NCBI RefSeq assembly: GCF_011386835.1
Contig: NC_088796.1
Location: 90,317,468-90,381,467 of the forward strand
Reading direction: 5' to 3'
Length of the DNA: 64,000 bases
Source of the DNA: Chrysemys picta bellii
Taxonomy: Eukaryota > Chordata > Testudines > Emydidae
In this document: positions 40,722 to 64,000 of the stretch, one piece after another
How the letters are laid out: every line of letters begins with the position of its first letter
Numbering within the stretch: the stretch's first letter is position 1
Made by a program: the position numbers and the translations under genes
Notes under the pieces: model-generated
The model's database searches: none
What the model was told of the DNA's origin: nothing
Seen by the model: only the letters and a program-made list of their open reading frames with translations

Positions 40722-41915
40722 GACCCCAACTAATTGGAGAATTGTTCTGAAATCAGTAAGATACCTTTCAATAAAGGTACGTGCAAAGTGCTACACTTAG
40801 GAAGGAAAAATCAAATGCACAACTACAAAACGGGGAATAACTGGTTAAGTGGTAGTACTGCTGAAAAGGATCTAGGACAGGGGTTCTCAAACTGGGGGTC
40901 GGGACCCCTCAGGGCTTCGCGAGGTTATTACATGGGGGGGTCCTGAACTGTCAGCCTTCACCCCAAACCCTGCTTTTTCTCCAGCATTTATAATGATGTT
41001 AAATATATTAAAAAGTGTTTTTAATTTATAAGGGGGGTTGCACTCAGAGGCTTGCTGTGTGAAAGGGGTCACCAGTACAAAAGTTTGAGAACCACTGATC
41101 TAGGGAGTTATAGTGGATCACAAACTGAATGAGTCAACAGCATGGTCAGATAGCCCCTAGTGCAGCCACCCTACACCTAGGCCATGGTGCCCCTCCCCCC
41201 ACCTCTTCCCCTCCTTGAGGCTCCCACAACCACCTGCAAGGGGCGGGTAGCCTGGGAGCTAGCGGCAGGCGGGGGAGTGAGGAGGGGAGGGGATCCCTGA
41301 GTAACTTTATACAAGTGAAAAAGCCTTCCAGAGACCTAGGGCTAGTCTACACTGGCAATGCTAAAGTGCTGCCTTGGCAGTGCTTTAACGTGACTTGTGT
41401 GGTCGCGGCGCAGCGTTCTAAAAAAACCCAGTGCTCTAAAAAAACCACCTCTGTGAGGGGCGTAGCTACCAGAAGGAGAGCAACAAAAATGATATGCATT
41501 TTAGAAAATCTGACCTGTGAGGAGAGGTTAAAAAATGGGCATATTTAGTCTTGAGAAAAGAAAACTGAGGAGGGACATAAGCCTTAAAATAAAAGGGCTG
41601 TTATAAAGAGGACTATGATCAGTTGTTCTCCACGTCCACTGAAGATTGGTAGAACAAGAAGTAATGGGCTTAATCTGGAGCAAGGAAGATTTTGGTTATA
41701 TATTAGGAAAAACCTTCAAACTATAAGGGTAGATAAACAGTAGGGAGTAAATAGGCTTCCAAAGGAGGGAATGGAATCCCCATCACTGGAGGTTTTTTAA
41801 GAACAGGTTGGATGAATACTTGTCAGGGATGGTGCAGGTTTGGTCCTGCCTCAGCGTGGGGGGCTGGACCTGAGGACCTCTTGAGGTCCGTTCCACCCCT
41901 ACATTTCTATGATAT
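40722..41915 (+). mobile_element. CR1 LINE 3' part inserted in the hAT relic
   Basis: Frames give [20 protein letters not shown] and GSTAEKDLG, then after insertions RRATKMICILENLTCEERLK. The 3' UTR includes TCACTGGAGGTTTTTTAAGA and the end CCTACATTTCTATGAT. hAT coding sequence resumes on both sides, so this CR1 is younger. 41141-41334 is an unexplained GC-rich insert and 41337-41478 is a TA-type MITE fragment (GGGCTAGTCTACACTGGCAA). Confidence 0.8.
40878..41097. mobile_element. hAT-type MITE inside CR1, 220 bp
   Basis: Ends CAGGGGTTCTCAAACTGGG and AAGTTTGAGAACCACTG. Flanks ATCTAGGA / ATCTAGGG (40870-40877, 41098-41105). Removing it restores the CR1 reading across EKDLG. Confidence 0.9.
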
Positions 41916-43215
41916 CCTGCAATTCATTTGCCTCTCTTTTGGGAAAGTATTTCTGAATTGTGTGCAAAACTGATACAAATGTTCCAGAATTATATCTTTA
42001 ACTTCTAGGACCAAGATTTCACAGTCCATAATGGCAGAAGACAGTGTCAGGAACATAACTACATTGTTTTGCAGCGCATAGCTTTGCCAAAAAAATTTGC
42101 TCTTTGCAGTAGCTATGTACTTTTTTGTGCATAATTCAAATGTTCATTATAGTTCTTATCTTGCAAAGAAGGGTTAATTTCATTGAGTTTGTTAAATATG
42201 TTGTCCAAATAATCCAGTAAAACCTGGAAGTGCTGCTCAAGGAAGTGATGGTGAAGTGGTGATTCAGAGTTGATCAAAACCAGAACAGCACTTCTCAAGG
42301 AGTTGGCAGATTCTCTTGGTATCACTTTTGTGGCTAGCGCCTCCTTGTGCATACAACAATGGCACCATATACAGCATGGTCCAACAGCGTTCAACTGAGC
42401 AATAAGTTCACTACTGCATCCAGCCATGGCTTTTGCCCCATCTGTACACATCTCAACACTACAATTCCATTTGATGTTTTTTATCTGTCATGTATTGGTC
42501 TAAATTTTTGAATAGTTTCTCAGCAGTAGTTCTTATTGGGACAGAATAGCAAAATAAAGTCCCCTTTGATCTCAGATGAGCTTGTATATCAAACAGAAAC
42601 CCTCTTTTGTACTGCATTGGCACAGTCAGTACTCTCATCAATTTGTAGTATGAAAAAAGGATTTTGCCTTACTGCTTCAATTGGTTGCCCCTCGATGTCT
42701 CCTGCCATATCTGCAGTTCTTCAGCTATCCGTGTTGTCAGATAGTGGGGTAAGACTTTGCTGGTCAGCAACTTTCCTTCCACCTGCTATTGATGCCATTT
42801 CAATTGCTGATGGCAACAGAAGACTTTCAGTGATTGTATGAGATTCTTCACTTCTTGCTATGAGACAGCATAGGATGCTACAAGTGCTTTGGGAGGGTAG
42901 CACTGCATTCTTCATCTGTCCTTTTGGTTGAAAGAGCTTTCATTAGGAAAAAAAATCTCATGGTTTTTCTTTGAGGGCATGTCTGAAGTGACGTTTTAGT
43001 TTGCTTGGTTTCATACTGTCCTGAGCAAGAACTTGAGCACAAACAACACGCTGTGGTTGAGGATTTTCATCAGAACCAGTAAATGTGAATCCCAAGTTCA
43101 AGTAGGAAGGATCATATCTCCTGTTCTTTCTTTTATTCCTTTCCCAGGATCAGCATCATACACGTCACACTTCAAAAAAATGCTCCATTCATTCACACTT
43201 ATAAAATACCAAAGC

Positions 43216-45467
43216 AACTGGTCTCTCCACACTGAATTAGGGGGTAAAAGCCCAGTCCTGGGGGAAGGTGGGGTCTGTGGGTTGGGGGGAATCAGTGGAA
43301 GAGAGGGGGCAGAGATGGGGATGGCACGGTTTAGTGTAGATGCAGATGAGCAGGGGAGCTAGGGAATGTTGGTTGGGTGCAGAAATCAGGGAAAGGCAGG
43401 TTAAAGGCAGAGGCAGTAGGTGGGGATGGGGCAAAAGGCAATTAGGGATGTAAGGGATAGTGGCAGGCAGAAGGGGACTTACTGAGTGGGGGAGAAGGTC
43501 GGGTAACGGGAGATGGCGTTAGGGGTAGGGTAGGAGAGGCAGGGGAAGAGGGTTAAGCAGTGGGGGCAGGCGGGGAGAGTTATAGGTAGGCGAGTAGATG
43601 GGCAGAAGGTGGAGGTTAACAGGTAAGGAAGGAGGCAGGGCAGAAGGGAGAAGACAGTTTGCCGCAACTGGGCTTGGCTTGGCAGTGCAGAGCATGTCAG
43701 CACAGGAGCCACCCAAGATATATGTTGGCACCTCACCCCATCCTGCCTTCAGGATCATCTGCATCCTTAAGGGCCCATTTACTCCCCTCCCCTCCCCCCC
43801 ATAACTCAAGCACTGATATGCAGGGGAGAGTGGAGCCCAGTACCAACAGGAGTAGGGAGAGGTAATCCCTATGGGGCAGTTGAGGAATCCCTTGCAGCAG
43901 TCAGTTTCAACTACTGGGACCTGGCTCCTTTTCCATCCTGATCCCCCTACTGCAAAGGGAAAGCAAATGGGGCTGTGCTGAAGAGGCAAAGGTCAAGAGG
44001 GGAGAAGGCTACACCCTGGGAGGACTGGCACACCTGCTGGATACAGCCTCCTGCTAACCCCAGGCCTTCAGCCTGGCTGTGTCTAGCATGGGGGAAGGGG
44101 AGCTCTGCCTTGGGGCTGTGTGTGACTCAAGGATCTCTTGATGCCAGCTCACAGAGGGGTACAAAGGGGAACACCAAAAAGGAGTCATGTCACGTCTTCA
44201 CTAAAAGCATGTGTCACACTGGTCGTCATAATCACTGGGAGATGTATGTACAGGAAGTATATGAGGAGTTATGTATTCATGCTGAAAATTATGTTCTCGG
44301 TCTTGTAGCTAAAGGCAAGTCACTAAAAACTACTGTGTTATGAGATAAACTTCTCCAGATGGGAAGTGTGAGACTCTTGTCTCCCTGGTGGACCATTGTT
44401 TATTGAGTGTCTTACAACAGAGGTTTATTAGCATAGTGAGTCAAATGCTAATGAAGAGTTTGTAGATTTTTCAGAAGGGAGATTAACAGGAAGAGGTAAG
44501 GGGGGAGGGAGAGATAATCCTGTTTTCAGGTGAAGGTCAAAGGTCTGGTCCGCTGTACATCTGGGGGTGCAGAGAGAGAGACTGGCATACTTGTGAAGAC
44601 AAGCTGCCTGCAGGCTTGATCTTGTGAAAAAGGGGTCTCAGCTATCCTGGTTGAAAACACTGGGGAAAAAGACTTGGGGTAAGCTATCCTGTAGGAGATA
44701 CGGGAATGTCCTCTGAATTAAATTCATACTCTAGAAACTGTGTATGTTTCTGTTTTATATGTAACCATTTGTTTCCAATAATCTTACTTTTAATCATTTG
44801 AATCTCTCTACTTTGATAATAAACTTATTCTTGTTTTCACTATAAATAATCTAAGGGCTGTGTGTTAAGCAGAGTGCTGATCCTGAGTTTTCTTGTAAGC
44901 TGGGTTCTTTGGGAGCAGAGGGTCTGAGTGTTGAGTGGAACAGGGGCTGAGCGCTCCAGAGGGACACTTGGAGGACTGGGGGGTGGAGTATGCTTATTGC
45001 TAACCTAGACAGAGAGAGTGAGGCCTGCCGAGATGCTGAAGGCAGTGCTTGTGTTTGCCAGAGGTTGGTGGAGTCAGGGAGCTGATCCACAGCAGGCGCA
45101 GACAAAACTCCCTCATGCTAAAGGCAGGTAGGTAGCGAAGGGCCTCACAACCCTGGGTATCTTGGGAAGTATCACACAGTGCTAAGGGCTGGGGTCAAGC
45201 TTGGGCCCCCTCCGACAGCGAGGCTAGTATTCCTGGGATGCAGCCATCTGCTTTCCGGTTGCAGAGTCCCTGCCAGCCTCCCCAAAAGAGGAGGGTAACT
45301 GCTGGTTGGTGGCTGCTGCAGCTGTGGCAGTTGGAGTAGCCTGGATCTCACTGACTGAGATCTCCTGCACAGAGCCCATTTGCCTCATTTGTCAGACAGA
45401 GCCCTCTCCTGACCCTGGGCCTTCACCAGCTCCTCCCGCCACCCGATTACCTCATTGTGTCCCCCTT
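43216..45467. other. GKAP1 intron 1, unassigned, partly G-rich
   Basis: 43230-43660 is G-rich with irregular GGGGTAGG/GGCAGG words, possibly a decayed minisatellite. 44150-45200 has a repeat-like look but no recognised termini or coding sequence. Confidence 0.35.
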
Positions 45468-46110
45468 CCAGTTATTGGTAAATAACCTCTATTTCTTCTT
45501 CAAGGAGCCTCTACACTAGGATAAATGTGACTTTGATGGTATGTCTTAGATGCATTCACATAATTGAAATCTGTAGAGCTGCAACTTAAAGCTCATTACA
45601 CACATTTACAAAAGTTTACTCCCTACATTTAGCCTCAAGATCTGGTGCAAAGTTTGGGAGAACAGTATTACAATCTTTATTCACCTAGAACTCCTCAGCT
45701 AAGCTTTCTGTGGGGGAGAATACTGCTTGCTAAACTTCTAAGAAGTGGGAATATATAGTAGCTCCTTGAAGAAGAAATAGAGGTTATTTACCAATAACTG
45801 GAGTTCTTTGAGATGAGCTTGCCTCTACAAATTCATACTACCTGACCACCCACTTTCCTTTTCTGGAATCATGTCTCTTTGCTGGACTCTTAGGCTCAGG
45901 TCAAAGGAGCTGAGGCTGTAGGGGTGCCTCAACCACTTTTATACTCTGGCTCCCAGAACATTAGGAGCAGTGAGAGAAGCAGGCAGGTGCCACAATGGGC
46001 ACTGCTTTGAGAAGATTCTGTTTGCTGCATTGTTGCTACATCTTCTAAAAGTGTAAATGCGCGTGCGCGTAGAGGCTTGTCTCAAAGAACTCCAGTTACT
46101 GGTAAGCAAC
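45468..46110. repeat. Chain of three alternating inverted repeat units
   Basis: 45468-45508 is the exact reverse complement of 45761-45801 (41 of 41). Next, 45797-45829 (ACTGGAGTTCTTTGAGATGA) is nearly the inverse of 46067-46096 (TTGTCTCAAAGAACTCCAGT). The motif CCAGTTAYTGGTAARYAACC thus occurs three times in alternating orientation. Family unknown to me. Confidence 0.7.
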
Positions 46111-46417
46111 CTTCACTTTCATTGTTTTTGTTCATATATTAATACTAAAACATTACATTATAATTATTAAACTATCAAAATAGTTAATTCAAAAGTAAAA
46201 TGAGTCACTATTTTATCCTGAAGTCTTTTGTCCCCAAATTACATAAAGCTTGTATAATTGACATGTCTGAATTGTTGATGTGAAGGCATGTGCTATTGCA
46301 AAAAGTTTTTGTACAGCAGAATAGTGTGATTCCTTTATTCTTTCTTTTGTTGCTACATTCCCAGGAAGCATTTTCTTTGAATAAGAAGTCATCCTCAAAA
46401 TAATCTCAAACCATACA

Positions 46418-61619
<15,202 letters not shown>

Positions 61620-62616
61620 GTATGCATTTGCATGTTTAAATATTTCTTTACAAACCAAGTGTTTAATTCTTTGGAATTACTATGACATATACTTTTAATA
61701 ACAAAACACCCTCTGTACTGAAACTCTGCATTTCCAAAGTCTCCGTTCAGTAACACTATATTTAAATATAATATTCACTGAACAGTGTTAGAAACAAGTA
61801 AACTAAACACTGTGTTCTGATAGCTCTAAATCTAACTTTATGTATCCTGAATCTTATTATTTTTAATGTGGACTAATCAGTTTAGCTAAGGAGAGGAGCA
61901 AATGAGAGAAGTATTCAACTGCAGGGGTGTGAAGAAGTACTGAACCTGTTGCAGTGACCAGCATCTGGCAATGGTCCAAGCTCACTCCGGAGGAAAAACT
62001 CTTTACTCCCAGCTTGGTTGTACTTGCTGCCTTGCTGTTCCCTCTACTTCCCAGACAGCGGTAGGAGAGTGGTAGTTGCCCTTTGCACCAAAAGCTGGCT
62101 CTTTAGGGGAGGAAGAGTTAAGGGAGGGAGAAATATTGCTTACCACAGCAGCTCGTACATTCTTTAGGTGCTGGTTTGTTCCTGTTGTCTTCAGAGCAGT
62201 GGCTCCTGCCTTTAGCAGAGAAACGATGGTAGGGTCTGGAAAGAGAAAAAGTACTATTAAATCAAAAGTCTATCTAAAAAAATATTCTAAGCACTTATCT
62301 AAGTTACCAGTATTTTATTAAATGTGGGTTGATTTTAAAAACAAACCAAGAAACAAAAACAATAAAACACCCGCAAACGATGAGAGTCTGAACAAATTAT
62401 AGATGCTGGTCATGTCACCTAATATGCTACTGAAAGGCACTGAGATACTATGGTGATGAGGGCAATATAAAAACCAGAAAAGAATTAAATACAGTCTGCA
62501 GTTTGTTTATTGCAAAAATGTTGCTTGCCAGTTATGAACTCTCACTGCATTTAACAATTGAGGTCTGCTTTCTGTTACAGTATTTTAAGGAATAGGGTTT
62601 AAAATACAACATAAAC
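61620..62616. other. GKAP1 intron, nothing recognised
   Basis: AT-rich sequence after the last visible exon. Confidence 0.4.
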
Positions 62617-62634
62617 CAGTGATACTCAGATTGA

Positions 62635-62845
62635 GGGCTTGTCTTTGCTACTTTGTTATTCACGTTGCTGGAGTCGACTTAGCTTAGGTCGATTTACCCT
62701 GGTGTCTTCACTGCACTGCGTCAATGGGAGACCCTCTCCAGTCAACTTACCTTACTCTTCTTGGAGAGCTGGAGTACCGGAGTTGCTAAATCAACACCCA
62801 TTGCATCGATTGCAGCAGCGTTGATCTCCCCGGTAGTGAAGCCCT
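62635..62845. mobile_element. TA-type MITE-like element nested in hAT, about 211 bp
   Basis: Ends GGGCTTGTCTTTGCTAC and GGTAGTGAAGCCC, related to the GTCTACACT elements. Flanked by TGA on the left and GA on the right. Contains TAGGTCGATTTACCCTG. Confidence 0.65.
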
Positions 62846-63012
62846 GAGGCTCGCAAGCTGCAAATCGGGGATCTTTAACGTGTCTCCTGCGACTTTTTGA
62901 AGAACATGATAATAAAACACTGTGTGATGTAATTATTAATCAATCAGGATACTTTTATTAACTAAGTTATCAACTTGCACTGAGTTAACTTATTTGCTAT
63001 GAGAATGATATA

Positions 63013-63937
63013 CACCTCTACCCCGTTATAATGCAGTCCGATATAACACAAATTCGGATATAATGCAGTAAAGCAGCACTCCGGGGGACGGAGCTGCTTT
63101 ACCTCATCATATCCAAATTCGTGTTACCGCAAGTGGTTCCTCTGTGCCCGCCCGTTACTTGCTGCGGCTCTCCCCAGCTCACCTTCGCTCCGCCTCCGCC
63201 TCCTCCCAAGAGCGTGCCGGAGCTCCGCTTCTTCTTCCTCCCTCCCAGGCTTGCTGCGCCAATCAGCTGTTTGGCATGGCAAACCTGGGAGAGAGGAGAA
63301 GCGGAGCTGAGCGGCGTGCTCGTGGGAGGAGGAGGCGGAGCGGAGGTGAGCTGGGGCAGGGGGGCCGCAGCAAATGGGGGAGGGGGGGCACAGAGGAATC
63401 GCTCCCCGCCCTGTCCAGCTCACCTCCGCTCCGCCGCCTCCTTCTCCTCCCATGAGCACGCCGCTCAGCTCCACTTCTCCTCCCTCCCAGGTTTGCCGCG
63501 CCAAACAGCTGATTGGCACAGCAAGCCTGGGAGGGAGGGAGGGAGAAGCAGAGCTGCGACACACTCGTGGGAGGAGGCGGAGCGGAGGTGAGCTGGGGCA
63601 GGGGGCCACAGCAAGTAAAAGGTGGGGCGCAGAGGAACCGCTCCCCACTCCAGCTCATCTCCGCCTCCTCCCCTGAGCGCGCCGCTGCTGCTCCACTTCT
63701 TCCCCCCTTCCTCTCCCTGGCTTGCTGGGCCAAACAGCTGATTGGCGTGGCAAGCCTGGAAGGGAGGGAGGGAGAAGCAGAGCGGCGGCAGCGCGCTCAG
63801 GGAGGAGGTGGAGGCAGAGCGGCGGTGAGCTGAGGCGGGGAGCAGTTCCTCTCCCTACCCTGATACAACGCGACCTCACCTATAACACGGTGAGATTTTT
63901 TGGCTCCTGAGGACCACGTTATATCAGGGTAGAGGTG
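63013..63937. mobile_element. Tigger/mariner-like element, long form, 925 bp, nested in hAT
   Basis: Ends CACCTCTACCCCGTTATAAT and CGTTATATCAGGGTAGAGGTG's outer part, flanked by TA (63011-63012, 63938-63939). Same family as the 165 bp copy at 16293. The extra 760 bp is GC-rich, made of direct and inverted modules with GGAGGCGGAGCGGAGGTGAG and its inverse, and CTGATTGGC with its inverse. Confidence 0.85.
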
Positions 63938-64000
63938 TATATAAAATATAGTACTATAGTAAATTAAACAATTAATTCACACTACTGTGGCTCTTTTGAA

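Larger units (their letters stand above)
39990..43215 (-). mobile_element. Autonomous hAT (ZBED5/Buster-like) relic, split by Penelope and CR1
   Basis: On the minus strand pieces of a hAT transposase occur in order. A BED-finger region lies at about 43010-43110 (QRVVCAQVL, KLKRHFRHALKEKP). Then SQSTCSILCCLIARSEESHT and ESLLLPSAIEMASI (about 42750-42930), TTAEKLFKNLDQYMTDK (about 42500), CTDGAKAMAGCSSELIAQ (about 42440), and the C-terminal dimerisation region with KSCLNTEIDLRLKLSEIRP (about 40270). Frameshifts, stops and an internal deletion make it dead. The left end GAGAGGTTCCCAAACTTTTT resembles a hAT terminus; the right end was not found. Human domesticated relatives include ZBED5. Confidence 0.8.
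62617..64000. mobile_element. hAT-type element running off the window, split twice
   Basis: Starts CAGTGATACTCAGATTGA and continues after the first insert with GGCTCGCAAGCTGCAAAT, AACGTGTCTCCTGCGACTTT and ATCAATCAGGATACTTTTAT. After the second insert it reads ATTAATTCACACTACTGTGG. The right end lies beyond the window. Confidence 0.7.

Noticed and set aside
42113..42451. Possible domesticated ZBED-type gene
   Set aside because: The transposase is broken by stops, an internal deletion, a CR1 and a Penelope insertion, so it cannot encode a full protein.
42951..42958. CATTAGGA as the right-hand target duplication of the hAT relic
   Set aside because: It lies inside the transposase coding remnant (after KALSTKR-type sequence), so the match to 39982-39989 is coincidence.

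Overview
This window is vertebrate nuclear DNA, most likely from a hidden-necked (cryptodire) turtle. The evidence is single-copy, multi-exon vertebrate genes with GT-AG introns embedded in a characteristic repeat set: a tRNA-headed SINE of the tortoise Pol III/Cry type (37.9 kb, 15.5 kb), CR1 LINEs, Penelope-like element ends, and many short hAT and TA-target inverted-repeat elements. Species cannot be fixed from the sequence alone. There is no bacterial, plasmid, phage or CRISPR content.

Two host genes lie in tandem on the + strand. From the left edge to about 26.9 kb is the 3' two-thirds of KIF27, a kinesin-4-family motor related to KIF7. Thirteen coding exons (3299 to 24331) encode 871 residues, nearly all coiled coil, ending in a normal stop followed by an AT-rich 3' UTR. 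The motor domain lies upstream of the window. A repeat-rich intergenic stretch (about 26.9 to 33.8 kb) leads to a CpG island (33.8 to 34.7 kb), the probable GKAP1 promoter and non-coding first exon. GKAP1 (cGMP-dependent protein kinase anchoring protein) follows, with four coding exons visible (46418 to 61619, 188 codons) and the rest beyond the right edge. The KIF27 then GKAP1 order and orientation match what is known in other amniotes. The reading frame is intact across every junction in both genes.

Most remaining sequence is transposon debris, often nested. Examples: a CR1 3' end holding a TA-type MITE that holds an 830 bp hAT element (9.2 to 10.6 kb); a CR1 holding a solo LTR with a perfect 5 bp duplication (20.5 to 22.6 kb); a decayed ZBED5/Buster-like hAT transposase cut by a Penelope fragment and by a CR1 that itself holds a hAT MITE (40.0 to 43.2 kb); head-to-head Penelope-like repeats cut by hAT elements (32.0 to 33.8 kb); and a hAT element at the right edge holding two other elements. 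Thirteen hAT-type elements have boundaries and flanking duplications that can be read by eye, and several carry GC-rich minisatellites.

No clearly new biological system was found. The observations most worth testing are a hammerhead-ribozyme-like core in the Penelope repeats, hAT insertions clustered in that core, two classes of hAT target duplication, MITEs carrying minisatellites, and two large foldback structures in GKAP1 intron 1.
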